Source of the DNA: Saitoella complicata NRRL Y-17804
Taxonomy: Eukaryota; Ascomycota; Saitoellomycetes; Saitoellales; Saitoellaceae
DNA length: 64,000 nt
Direction: 5' to 3'
NCBI RefSeq assembly: GCF_001661265.1
Contig: NW_017567004.1
Location: 144,279 to 208,278 of the forward strand
Both the position numbers and the translations under genes were made by a program. This document shows, in pieces, positions 20,790-31,010 of this stretch (the first letter of the stretch is position 1; each line of letters opens with the position of its first letter). The notes beneath the pieces were generated by a model. That model saw only the letters and a program-made list of their open reading frames with translations, made no database searches and was not told the DNA's origin.

Positions 20790-23023
20790 GCTGGCTACGC
20801 CCTCACAAAAAGTCAAACAGCACCGTCAGTGCATCGACAAACTCGTCTTACCCTCTTCAACAGACACAGAGTGGCCGGGCCTCGAGTAATGCGTCCAGGA
20901 GCGGGAGTTCGAGTCAGCAGAATCCAGCGACGTCCGTGTTGCACTACCAAGACCTTGGTCGTTTCCGGTTTTTGCAGGGCTCTACGAGCTCGGTTAGTAC
21001 CCCGTTGTCAATGAGTGGGGGCTATACATACTCGAGTGAGGATGCCGAGACACAGTTACTCCGTATGGAACTCACCGGTAACTCGTCCATCAACGGCTCA
21101 AGAAAAGACTCCTTCGCCTCCGCTGGCACCGCCGCAACCGTTGGGACCAAGTCCAAATCCACCAACACCATGAAGATTGCTTTGAAGCTTTTCAAAGCCC
21201 GCTCCATGGCAAACCTCCGCAAAGGCTCCTCTTCTCCTAAGACACCGCGTCAACCCATTACGCCCAACACGCCTCGGGCGGACGTTCGCGAAATTGGGAG
21301 TCCGTCTTACTACCGTGATAGTACGCCGATTTTGATTGGTAACTCGCCTCTCGCTTCACCCCGAACTCGACCACCTCCGGGTGCGGTGTCGCCCACACCG
21401 GCGCATGGGCCGCTACCGTTGAGTCCCGCGAGTAGGATGAATGTGGAGAAGAAAGCGTCTATTCGTCAACGCCGAGCTACGGTCGCTACATCAACACACC
21501 TCACCATCTTCACCTCCTCCGAACCCCTGCCCTCCTCGTCCACCACATCCCTCCCCATGGCTACAGCACCCGCAGCGGCGGCGCCTGTTAGTATGCAACG
21601 CTTCCTCTCCCAATCCTCCCACGCCATAGGAGCCGGGTCGGTGTATGGTTTGCACCAACGGATTCCGTCGTTGCCTCCTGCGGTTATTCCAACGAGTCCG
21701 ATGAGTTTTCAGGAGAGTTATAGTTTTATGGCTGCGCCACCCCTCAGGAAACTGAGTGTTCGTGAGCAGTTGGGGGACCCTGACACGGAGCCAGTGGACA
21801 GGTCTATGGCGGAGTTGAGTCCCCGTCCGGTTTTCAACCAAGACCCGTTTGGGATGTCAGCAAGCGCCAGCATGCGTCGCACGGCATCCGAACCTAGGCA
21901 TGTGCAGACGAATTCGCCTCGCTCTCGACACATGCCCCAGCCCAAACCGTCTCCCATCGTGGAGGAGAGCATGGGCGCAATAGAGATGAAGATTACCGAG
22001 GCAGTTATTCTACGTGAACGCATCACCGCTCTCGAGGATGAGGTCCGCGCTCTCAAAGCCTTCGCAACCTCCACTTCTACTCGACCCGTGAACACTGCGG
22101 CCGATCGTGCGTCAATGCCATTTGGGACCTGGGCACGTTCCCGCGCAGCTTCAGCAGTCGGCGGCCTTCGTAATTTGAGTTTTGGCCATGTTATGACGCT
22201 GGAAAGGATGTGGGAGGAGTGCGGGACGGTACATTGCAATGGCGTTGCGCAGAACAGCAATTTTGGTGCGTCTTCATCTGTTAATTCTTTTGAGAGGGTG
22301 CCTAATATGAAGGTCGGGGCAGATGATAAGTACACGCTGGCCGCAATCCGGATCCAGAATGCTTGGCGTGGGTACAAAGTCCGGAGAATCGTGCGTGAAT
22401 ACCATCGTCAACACATGGCAGCGAGCGTGATCCAGGGATGTTGGAGGCGTCTGGGAAGCAGTGGGTTGCGGCTTCCGAGGGAGTCGACGAGGTATTCCCA
22501 TCCCTTTATCCGCTCGATTGTCCCCTCCCGCGCTGTCTCCACACAACTCCTCGCGACTCAGCACAGGGTGGAGTCGAGTTTATCTACTATCGGGGGTACA
22601 AGCATGAACATGAGTATGGCCGACGAAACCACCACGCAACACCTTACGTCGTTGTACGCCATGCTCGCAACCGAAACCGCAATGCGCGTAAAACTCGAGG
22701 AGCGTGTGGCTGCGTTGACGGAGTTGGTGAGTGGGGTGCAGAGGAAGGGGAGTGAGAGCACGGTGGGATTGCCGACGCCGAAGGAGAGTCCGCAGAGGCC
22801 TGGGCGCGAGTCGGAACTTGTTACGGAGGTGGAAGTGGTGGGGACGGGGAAGGGTGTGGCGAATGGGGATGAGGAGGAAGGGTACGACGATGAGGGGTAC
22901 AATCCGTTTGGGGATGGGTTGTTTAACGGGGACCTGGTTGCGATGAGTGGTGAGGAGGCATTGCAGTTGGGGTTGCATAACGGGGAGGTGTTTGGGCAGT
23001 TACCGTTTGGGATGTCGCATTGA
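20786..23023 (+). CDS. IQ-motif protein with coiled coils, 745 aa, unknown role
   Basis: Intronless. The first 400 residues are Ser/Pro/Thr-rich and disordered. A coiled coil follows (ITEAVILRERITALEDEVRA, about 395-425). Two adjoining IQ motifs sit near 515-552 (AIRIQNAWRGYKVRRIVREY and ASVIQGCWRR). A second coiled coil lies near 615-650 (YAMLATETAMRVKLEERVAA). The tail is acidic and phenylalanine/glycine-containing. IQ motifs bind calmodulin or myosin light chains without or with calcium, so this may be a calmodulin-dependent scaffold, perhaps at the spindle pole or cell tip; that role is a guess. I do not recognise a named family. An overlapping uORF sits immediately upstream. Confidence 0.75.
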   Translation: MSWLRPHKKSNSTVSASTNSSYPLQQTQSGRASSNASRSGSSSQQNPATSVLHYQDLGRFRFLQGSTSSVSTPLSMSGGYTYSSEDAETQLLRMELTGNSSINGSRKDSFASAGTAATVGTKSKSTNTMKIALKLFKARSMANLRKGSSSPKTPRQPITPNTPRADVREIGSPSYYRDSTPILIGNSPLASPRTRPPPGAVSPTPAHGPLPLSPASRMNVEKKASIRQRRATVATSTHLTIFTSSEPLPSSSTTSLPMATAPAAAAPVSMQRFLSQSSHAIGAGSVYGLHQRIPSLPPAVIPTSPMSFQESYSFMAAPPLRKLSVREQLGDPDTEPVDRSMAELSPRPVFNQDPFGMSASASMRRTASEPRHVQTNSPRSRHMPQPKPSPIVEESMGAIEMKITEAVILRERITALEDEVRALKAFATSTSTRPVNTAADRASMPFGTWARSRAASAVGGLRNLSFGHVMTLERMWEECGTVHCNGVAQNSNFGASSSVNSFERVPNMKVGADDKYTLAAIRIQNAWRGYKVRRIVREYHRQHMAASVIQGCWRRLGSSGLRLPRESTRYSHPFIRSIVPSRAVSTQLLATQHRVESSLSTIGGTSMNMSMADETTTQHLTSLYAMLATETAMRVKLEERVAALTELVSGVQRKGSESTVGLPTPKESPQRPGRESELVTEVEVVGTGKGVANGDEEEGYDDEGYNPFGDGLFNGDLVAMSGEEALQLGLHNGEVFGQLPFGMSH

Positions 23024-23233
23024 AATTTGGAGATGCGTTTTCGCTTTCGGAAAGGGGTTTGAGTGTTATTTTATGACATAGGCGTTTTGCTACATTTTTA
23101 GGATCATCTGCGATTGAGGATAATCGAGTTCGAAGATCTATTGGGGTATCAAGAACCATAACACCAAGGAAACAGAAAACAAATGCAGGAAGCCACACAC
23201 GCGAAGCAAGCCGTTCGCTAAAAATCATAGTCC

Positions 23234-23870
23234 TTACACACCCATCAGCCTGTATGTCCAGTTAGCAAATGCCCCGCAACTCATTTTCATGAACCTACCT
23301 CGACATACTCTCCTCCTCACCCTCAACCTCCTCCATCGCATCCATCTGCGAAATAATCCTCAAAACACTCTTTTTACTACTCTCCTGCATCTCTCCCGCA
23401 ATAATCAACTCGTCCAAAATATAGTACGCTTTCTGGAAGTTGAAGATCAGGTCGAGTTCACAGACGTTACCAAAGTATCTATCCAAGACTTCAACGTAAC
23501 GGTGAATAATTTCGAGCGTGATGAGTTCGTTATCGGTTGAGTCGATGCCGGTGATGAAGAATAGGGAGGCATATCTGTTCAGCCGTGGTTCGTTAGCCAC
23601 ACATCCTGTGGATGAAAGACTTTACCGAACCTTCTGTAGACAATCTTGGAATCCTTGTACTCAAGAAAGTTACACATCTTCGTACGTCTCGACAACACAA
23701 GTTGTGTGACATCTTTCACGATCTTTGCCTTGTCTTTTGTGGAGAGGGTCGTGAACCATTTTGCCAATCGGACCTTTCCCTGGCGGGAGACGAGGAGGAC
23801 GTAGTTGATCTGTAGATATTGTCAGTATGACCAGCGTCAACTGCTCTTTCCGAAGAATACACACAGCCAT
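23234..23870 (-). CDS. APS1: AP-1 clathrin adaptor sigma subunit
   Basis: Exons 23870-23865, 23809-23631, 23574-23299, 23249-23234, 158 aa. The first coding exon is six nucleotides (ATGGCT), and the protein then starts [20 protein letters not shown], the standard fungal Aps1 N-terminus. [20 protein letters not shown] and [20 protein letters not shown] follow. The sigma subunit is part of the AP-1 core that sorts clathrin cargo between trans-Golgi and endosomes, and helps bind dileucine signals. The intron before YASLFF uses a GTTCGG donor, which is unusual but is the only one that keeps the frame. The last intron has good GTAGGT, GCTAAC and ACAG signals and adds four residues. Separated from the divergent GCLM gene by only 126 nt. 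Confidence 0.93.
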
Positions 23871-23996
23871 CCTCAATTGCAATCGTCTTTGTTGTTCTCG
23901 TTGGAGTATGACGTTGGGTCTCGATCAGGGACTCGCAGCAGCTGGGGTGCAGCGAGCCGACACCCCACAAGTACTTGTCCAACTCAAAAAGTCATA

Positions 23997-24880
23997 ATGG
24001 CAGTCGAGAGTACAAAGGCTCTGGCTCCGGAGTACCGCTCCATCATACTCTCCACCAGCAATGTCATGTGTCAAGCTTCTGCTGGTCTCCGAGGCGACGA
24101 GGTATGCTCCACTCCTCCTACAATGATCCCCGGCTGATATAGAGGGGATAGTTCTCGAGATCGTTGAGGACTACATTGAAGCAGCTCACAAAGGAGGAAG
24201 AGGATGTACCAGAGTATGCCATGGCGGATGAGACGACCCTCGTTGTACCACGGCAGCAACCGATCAAATTGGAGGCCGATCCATCCGAATACGAAATATC
24301 CGCAAAACTATTCCTCCTAACCTCAGAAAACACCCCAGAGCGCTCCACACACGTCCGCGCCGCTGTCGATACAGCCTTGCAAGCTTTAGGCGTCTCGAAG
24401 CTCAATCAGTTGGTAGTAGCATTCCCAGACATCACCTTCGACGCCGAAGACGATGCCTCGGATTTCAAGGATGAGGATGTGGAGGAGTGGATGCACGCAT
24501 GGCGTCCAATGGAGGGCTTACAGAAGGGAGGAAAGGTTGATGCGTTGGGGGTTTCGGAGTTTGGGACGAAGCGGATACAGCGGTTCATGAAGGAAACAAC
24601 CGTGAAGCCAAAAGTGGATCAACTCAATCTACGGGACTGCTGTGTCGTTCCGAAGAGTTTGATTATGTATGCGAAGGAGCAGGGCATTGATTTGTTGACT
24701 CACGGGGACTCTCCTCGGATTTTGTCGGAGGATACGTTGAAGGATATCCTGGATGAGTTCAAGTTGGAGCAAAGTGGACGAAGGGTGGTGCCACAGTGGG
24801 TCATCAAGTACGCCGCAGTCGTGAAATCCCGGGGAGTAGTTGAAACGAAGGGATATATTGCCTTTGCACAGGCCGAGTAG
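23997..24880 (+). CDS. Glutamate-cysteine ligase modifier (regulatory) subunit
   Basis: Exons 23997-24101 and 24152-24880, 277 aa. The aldo-keto-reductase-like fold typical of GCLM is recognisable from DALGVSEFGTKRIQRFM, KVDQLNLRDCCVVPKSL and AKEQGIDLLTHGD. The subunit binds the catalytic ligase, lowers its Km for glutamate and eases feedback by glutathione, so it controls the first step of glutathione synthesis in the cytosol. Although it has the fold, GCLM is not itself an oxidoreductase. An acidic insert (FDAEDDASDFKDEDVEEW) sits mid-protein, as in other fungal members. The intron is 50 nt with GTATGC...GATAG ends. The N-terminal exon has little conservation, and its start is the only ATG in frame after the APS1 promoter. 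Confidence 0.85.
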
Positions 24881-24886
24881 AAGTCT

Positions 24887-25137
24887 CTACATCTCAATCA
24901 TGATAGATCTTTCCCAATCATCTGTGCATCTCCTGTTCCGTCCCCTCATTCTCACATCCTCCATCCTCTTCAAGAACCAACAGGTATTACCCTTCTTGTA
25001 CGCCTCCCTATACCCGTCCGACACTCTCTCAAACTGCGCCTCGCGATTCGGATGCGTACTTGCGAACGCCCTTTCAAGCACATGTAAGGCAACAGCTTCA
25101 GGAGGTAGAGCATGTGGATAGGAGGGGTGGTTGATTC
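24887..25137 (-). pseudogene. Orphan coding-like fragment, possible 3' exon without a start
   Basis: On the minus strand a frame from about 25137 to a TAG at 24887 reads like genuine protein (LPPEAVALHVLERAF, HPNREAQFERVSDGYREAY, GNTCWFLKRMEDVRMRG). No in-frame ATG precedes it, a stop lies just upstream, and the tRNA gene stands 170 nt further on. It may be the last exon of a small gene whose start I cannot place (a TACAG acceptor lies near 25159), or a relic. Family not recognised. Confidence 0.35.
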
Positions 25138-25308
25138 AAGCGACTGAGGCGCCTGTATGGTCAAGAATGAGATGGCGATCGTGTGGCTTGTTTGATCCTA
25201 TACGAGCAGTGCGCTTTGGAGGGGAAGAAGAATGATGAAGACAAGCGTGGGAACCTGTTATTTCGTATCCTTTCACAGATGACGATGGTTGAAAGAGGGA
25301 ATTGTTTA

Positions 25309-25390
25309 GTCAGCGTGTCCGAGTGGTTAAGGAGTAGCACTCGAAATGCTATGGTGTCTCGCCGCACAGGTTCGAATCCTGTCGCTGACG
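25309..25390 (+). tRNA. tRNA-Ser (anticodon CGA)
   Basis: 82 nt, intronless. The acceptor stem pairs GTCAGCG with CGCTGAC, with a discriminator G. The D arm has GAGTGGTTAAGG. The anticodon arm TAGCA-CTCGAAA-TGCTA gives anticodon CGA, reading UCG serine codons. The long class II variable arm (GGTGTCTCGCC) and the T arm with GGTTCGAATCC are as expected for tRNA-Ser. An A box and a B box (GGTTCGAATCC) are present internally for RNA polymerase III. MAF1, the general repressor of RNA polymerase III, lies nearby, but this is coincidence as far as the sequence shows. Confidence 0.95.
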
Positions 25391-25972
25391 TCATTTATCC
25401 GCGTTTTGTGTTTTGGCGTCAGAGAAACGCTGCGGAAGACGTGTATCTCGTCTCTGACATAAAGCCCACCGTGCTGTGAAGGTCCGGAGGGGTAATTTGA
25501 CCCTTCTTAAGGTGCAACAGGCGTGGGACTGCAAGCACGTACCGGAGCGCGATCGGATGACTATGGCTGTATTACGCGAATGGCATCGTATACGCCTCAC
25601 TTTCGAAACGTCGCTGGCTTATAATTACCGGGTAGTTCAGCACATCTTCCCCTTCTATCCCCCTTCACACGTACAAACCCACAAAGTTATTGAAAATCGT
25701 CAATTGAAACCAGAAAGTATTAAACAAGTACAATGTCCCAAAACCCCGACGAGTTGCAGAATCGCAAATAAAAAACAAAGTAACGCCAGTACCGCCTCTC
25801 ACGCGGCAACACCGGCCGTCGTCAAAAGAGTTATCCGCAGTTTCCGTAAGCATGTTTGCCACACACACCCATCCGTATCATCAACATCCAATAACCAGCC
25901 GCCGTCCACCCATCCACCGTTCGCGCACCACACTCCGTTATCCGTTTCGCTATCGTATCGCACGCCAGATAC
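25391..25972. other. Intergenic between tRNA-Ser and MAF1 3' end
   Basis: 582 nt with short motif-free frames only. No clear T-run terminator of four or more T directly after the tRNA is present within 10 nt; the nearest runs are TTTTGTGTTTTGG starting about 25403. No other gene seen. Confidence 0.45.
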
Positions 25973-26926
25973 TTAAAGCTCCATATCCTCGATAAGGTCG
26001 TCTTCGTAGTAACCCCTGCTGTCCCACGCCGCGGGTCCATCATCAGGTGCCAACAACGGTGACGCACGGCTAACACTTCTCAGGTTGAGATAAAGCACCT
26101 ATATAACCCGTTAGCTCGTCATCTCAAACATCGACACCGTTACAGTGAACATACCCTCTTCAATCCCTTATTGAAGAAAAAGTAACTTCTCGACCAAATC
26201 AACGCCTCCTCTCCAAACGGATCCGAATCGGCGTCCGGACGGAAGGAGTAGACGTCGCAGCCTTCCAATTCGATATGTTTGTCGATACACTCCCACATTG
26301 CGCCTGTGACTTCCGCTTTCCCGACGTTTCCGAGCAGGACGTCGACATTGCTCATGACGTGCTCGACTTTTCTCTCCTTCTTGAAGTCAAATGGCCTCAA
26401 ACTTGAAAAGTCGTAGTCCGGGTGGGAAGCATTGAGGGTTGCTACCAGGTAAGCAAAAGTCTTGCGGGAGGACGGTTGGTCCAGTGGACCGAAGGGCGAG
26501 CGGATGATATGCTCGAAGGAGGAGGATGGGAGAGAGTGCTGCTGGCGAGGAGTATCAGGTGAAAGCGACATAGAAAGTTCCATCTCTTCCTGGTAGCGGT
26601 GCTCCAGTCTTGAGTCAAGCTGTTTGTACAACTTCTTGTCATGTCCAGCAGCCTGTCAAGAATTAGCTCACTCATCCCCCGAAAAGTATCGTATCGGCAT
26701 ACCTTCGTGGTGTACAACTCACACCGTCCCAATACCTGACAATCATGCGTATCAAACACCAACGCCCTATTCAATACTTCCAAATCACGTATCTCGAGGA
26801 ACTGTGACACAAAGCATACGATCAGTCATCGGTTCACCGACCCTCTTAACCAACACTTGGGTCCGATCCGTGATCGGCGCGTGGAGTGAACGCGTGTGTG
26901 TGGGAAGGGGAAGTATTCACCTTCAT
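25973..26926 (-). CDS. MAF1: Maf1, repressor of RNA polymerase III
   Basis: Exons 26926-26921, 26801-26703, 26652-26155, 26098-25973, 242 aa. The first coding exon is six nucleotides (ATGAAG), followed by FLEIRDLEVLNRAL. Signature blocks are PFGPLDQPSSRKTFAYLVAT, LNASHPDYDFSSLRPFDF, CDVYSFRPDADSDPFGEE and SYFFFNKGLKRVLYLNLRS. Maf1 enters the nucleus when TOR/PKA activity falls and binds the polymerase III clamp, stopping tRNA and 5S rRNA synthesis. All introns have GT-AG ends; the first is 119 nt and the others 50-56 nt. The acidic C-terminus (YYEDDLIEDMEL) is typical of fungi. The phospho-regulated insert between the A and B boxes is short here, comparable to fission yeast. Confidence 0.95.
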
Positions 26927-27503
26927 GACGACGACGTTTACCCTTTCAATCCAGAGAGCAGAAAGAGTCCTAAATGGGGGTGGGAAGAGAGGTCCGTTAC
27001 AGACTGGGGTGCGTAACCGTGCAGAAGGTCAGTGCTAATGCGAGATAATGTTGGTCGCGAGTCGCGTCGCGTATGTGTCGGTGAGGTCCTGAGTGGTCAG
27101 TCGCGTCGTCGCTGGCTGTTTCGCGTCCCGTTTGAGTGTTTGATGGGGGTGTATGCTGGTCGGATTGTTGTTCTTGGTGTTGGAGTTGCGAGATGAAGGG
27201 GTGGGCGCAGCAGCCTCCTTATGTGAGAATCGGTGGGTGACCAATCCAGAATGAGCGCGCGCCAAATCGGGAATCTAGCAGGACGCAAGACGTCACGCCG
27301 GCGGTCCGCGATGTTGGGCAAGATGATTTGGTAATCAGGAAGAGCTACATACTTCTCAGCTCTTTCTGTTCAAATAGGGGATACATTTCCATGTTTGACA
27401 AGGGTGTACCGGATTAGGCAATGATCGACACCACCAACCACCTACGTTACACGTACGACGACCCTGTAAACATCCTGGAACCCTTCATCCATAACGAACA
27501 ACA
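26927..27503. promoter_or_regulatory. Divergent promoter, MAF1 / FAM32A-like gene
   Basis: 577 nt between divergent starts. Repeated TCGCG words lie near 27054-27124. No coding region or known motif that I would defend. Confidence 0.35.
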
Positions 27504-27963
27504 ATGAGCGACTACTCCGCCGTAGCAGGCGGTAGTTTAAAGTTGAAAGGCGGTGGAATCACAAAGAAAAAGAAGAAGACCAAGAAGACAATCCCACCAG
27601 TAGAGCGGGAGGACAGCAATGAACAACAATCACAAGAAGAGTCGGTAGCCTTAGGAAGTGAGGCCGGCTCCAGGTCAGCGCCGAAGAGAACGGAGGCGGA
27701 GTTGAAATTTGAGGAGATTCAGCGGCGACGGGTACCCTTTTCAGCTTCACGTCGTTTCAATACACACGGCTAACATGGTGGTACAGCTCGACAAGAAACT
27801 CGGCGAGAAAGCCCGGCAAACACACGCAGAACGCGTAGCAGAACTTAACGCCAAGCTTGACAGATTATCAGAACACAACGACATGCCAAAGGTGCGTTCA
27901 TTCTATCTATCTATTGTAATGCCTCAGTGCGCTGACATAATACCTCAGATCGGCCCAGGGTGA
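27504..27963 (+). CDS. FAM32A-like protein (spliceosome-associated)
   Basis: Exons 27504-27731, 27787-27891, 27949-27963, 115 aa. The N-terminus has the LKLKGGG motif followed by a lysine run (KKKKKTKK). The C-terminus has the helix KARQTHAERVAELNAKLDRL and the ending SEHNDMPKIGPG, matching the FAM32A/DUF1754 pattern in which the last residues enter the spliceosome. In human, FAM32A stabilises exon ligation; yeast Fyv6 is the related second-step factor. The last exon encodes only four residues plus the stop, but these replace intronic sequence at a conserved position, which supports the splice. Convergent with MCM2. Confidence 0.85.
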
Positions 27964-28173
27964 AGGATAAACAGAGCGTGCGTAATGTTGGTGTGGGGGA
28001 TAGCGAGACGACATGAGAGGGATAATAGTGAAACTGGTTCTATTACGATTCGGGAAAGATATCAAAAGAATAAACAAAAAACATTCCAAAACGCCGACAC
28101 ATGTCACATCACTCTCCTCTGTCTACATCCCCTTTTCGTCCTCTCTGCTTTGCAAATACTAATGTGGACAGCT

Positions 28174-30792
28174 TCAAGCCTGCACCTGCGGCGTAGTCTT
28201 CGGCAACGTATACTTCGCAAACGCTCTCGCCAAACTCTTCTTCACGCTCATCTTCTGCGCACTAATGAAACTCTCAACAGTAACCCTAATTGCTGCATCA
28301 ATATCATCACTCGTAACATACGCTCTCAAGTGCATCTTTGCATGTGCCTCAGAAAGACGGATGACGGACTCGAGGTGACGAACGGTAATAGGGTAGGAAC
28401 CTGTGGCGAGAGATTCCCTACGCATATCGCTGTAGAGACGGGAAATTTTGTCTTGATCCATTTGGTAGAGACGGGGTTGGATTGTTTCTTTGGCGTACAT
28501 GATGTACTTCTTCAACAGATTCTGAGGAATGACATCGCCGGCATCGGTGGTGTTGCTTCTATTTTCGGCAGGAAGAGAACTACCATCGGCTTCCATGGTG
28601 AACTCGGGATGCGAACGCAAGTGAGAGCCGACGACGAAGCGGGCGAGCATGGAGTCGATCTCGGGGTCGACGGTGTCCTTGACGACACACAACACATCGA
28701 AACGGGACAAAATTGGCTCGGTCAACTCGACGTTCTGAGCGAACGGGATGGTAGCATTGTATCGTCCACCGATAGGGTTGGCAGCAGCCATGATCGTACA
28801 GCGAGCCTGGAGCGTAGTAACGATACCCGCCTTGGAGATGGAAATGGACTGTTGTTCCATAGCTTCGTGAATACTGCGCACCACGTTAGCATCTGTTATA
28901 TAAACGCTTCTGCCAGGATTGACCTACGATACACGATCCTGATCGTTCATCTTGTCAAACTCATCAATCAAGCAAACACCCTTATCAGCCAACACCAACG
29001 CACCACCCTCAAGCGTCCACTCCCTCGTCAACGGATCCTTCCTCACGCTCGCCGTCAAACCAACCGCACTCGCACCCTGACCAGTGGTAAACACAGCCCG
29101 GTGTGCAGTCTTCTCGACGTATTTGAGGAACTGAGATTTTGCGGTTCCAGGGTCACCGAGGAGGAGGATGTTGATATCTCCACGGATCGAATGTTTTCCG
29201 CCGATGTCTTTGGGGACACCACCGAAGAGGGAGAGCGCGATTGCGGTTTTGATGTCGTTGTGGCCGTAGATTGAGGGTGCGATGGACTTGATGAGGCGTT
29301 GACCGATCTTGGGGTCCTTTGACAGCTTTTTGATGGCTTGCTTGTCTTCTTCGGTGAGGCGGAAAGCGGCGAATTGATCCTGCGCCTTCGAGATGTGGTT
29401 CGCCTCGATAATCGTCGCGAAGACGGGGAATCCGTTCTTCGTATTCAGTGAGGCGTCGAAGTTGTTCCTGTAGATACCGGTAACCTCGACCTCCTCACCG
29501 GGCTTCGCCTGATCAATCAAATCCCACAAAAGAATGATCTCCCTATGTCTTGGCAAACGTCCAGCTGGAACCGTCCCTGGAGATTCCTGAAGAGTCATCT
29601 TCTGGTAGTTCCTGTAGACCGTCTTCTCCGAGTTGACCGTAAACGGACCTTTGGACTGACAGTTCTGACAGTATCCGACCTTGATTTCTACATTTGCGTC
29701 TTGGTAGAAAGGACCGAGTACGGCACCACACTTAGCACAGTCAAACTTAACGTACTTGAGCTGGGGGAAGACACCCGTGCGGCGTGTCACGACACCAGAA
29801 ACACGGACGAGAGAGTTTAGGTGCGACTGACGGAGTTCGCGGAGGGTGAACGAAGTCGGAAGATCAGACACGCGAACATGGATTTCAGAATGAATACGCT
29901 CGTATTCGGGGTAGAAGAGGAGGGTAGCCTCCAATGCGACGTTGTCGAAGATCTTAAGCATGTCCGCGGGCGAGTTAGCCAAGAAGTAAGCCAAAATAGA
30001 TTTCGTTTGTGCGAGGTGGCGGTAGCTGATCTCGAGGGACTCCGAGTTCTGTTCACCGAGGGTCTTGATGCGGTTACCGTAGACGGATTCTCCGCCTTCA
30101 TCGGTGTATTCGAGCAAGAAGTTCTTGAATTCGCGGGCGATAGAGCGAGCAACTGAATCGTTTGCGACCCAGTCGGAGATAGAGTCAGCTTTCACGTCGC
30201 CCAAAGCCTCGAGAGAGAGTTCCTCAGAGAGAAAGTCGTCGTCCATTCCGGCGTCGGGAAGCTCGTCGTAATGCCGTCTTCTACGGGGTTTCATCGAGAA
30301 GTCCGGCTCGTCATCCTCATCATCCAACAAGAATGCAGCAGGCTTCCGCGCACCACCCTGCTGCCTCGCAAGCTCCCGATCACGCTGCCTCAACCTGGCC
30401 TCAACCCTTCTCCTCTCTGCAAGTGACATCTCCTCAAGATCTTCATCATCACCTTCCTCGACTTCGTAGGTGTCGAGCTCGAGTCGTTGGTTGTAATCTC
30501 TGTCCATGTTGACGCCGAAGAGATCTTCGCCTTCCTCGTCGTCCTCGTCGGGCAGGTCCTCGACGTCGTCTTCGATGATGTCTTCCTCGCCTACTTCAGA
30601 CATGGGGGGAGAAGACGGAAGAAGACCGCGAATTGGTGAAGAGGGAGCAACAACCGAAGTATCCTCGGGGAGGGGGAGGTCATCATCGAATTCATCGTGC
30701 GTGCGCTTCGACGCACCGTTGCGGCCAGACTATCAGATTTCGTTAGAAACGCGTTCGCAATCGGTTGATAAATATAATTCAAGGCGTACCAT
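28174..30792 (-). CDS. MCM2: Replicative helicase subunit Mcm2
   Basis: Exons 30792-30790, 30729-28928, 28873-28174, 834 aa. The first coding exon is just the ATG. The acidic N-terminal tail ([12 protein letters not shown], then [16 protein letters not shown]) is the Mcm2 histone-binding type. [16 protein letters not shown] identifies subunit 2. A C4 zinc finger has Cys 332, 335, 355, 358. Walker A GDPGTAKS is about 526-533, followed by Walker [10 protein letters not shown] and the arginine finger SRFD. Mcm2 is one of six subunits of the MCM2-7 ring loaded at origins in G1. Intron 1 is 60 nt, intron 2 54 nt. The promoter shared with the UBR7-like gene holds an ACGCGT box, and another lies in intron 1. 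Convergent with the FAM32A-like gene. Confidence 0.96.
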
Positions 30793-30931
30793 GATGTCGA
30801 GAAGGGATTTATGGAGGGGAGATGGAATTGGGGCCGAGGGTGTTGTTCGTGTTTTGGGCTCAGTTTAAGCTCAACCCAAACGGGAAGTCAAATTGGGAAG
30901 TCACGTGGATTTACCCCCCTCCCTACAGCGA

Positions 30932-30937
30932 ACGCGT
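30932..30937. promoter_or_regulatory. ACGCGT (MluI cell-cycle box) in MCM2 / UBR7 shared promoter
   Basis: A palindromic ACGCGT lies 140 nt upstream of the MCM2 ATG, and a second copy is inside MCM2 intron 1 (30749-30754). ACGCGT is the site of the G1/S factor MBF in yeasts, where MCM genes are among its targets. Function here is inference. Confidence 0.45.
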
Positions 30938-31010
30938 AAACACTACATTATCATCGACCTCCATTCAAACAGCATTCATCCGGCGTTCATTCAGGATAAG
31001 GATTTGTACG

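Noticed and set aside
27985-29274. A 429-codon open frame on the plus strand opposite MCM2
   Set aside because: It lies antisense to the conserved helicase core and its translation has no family features.
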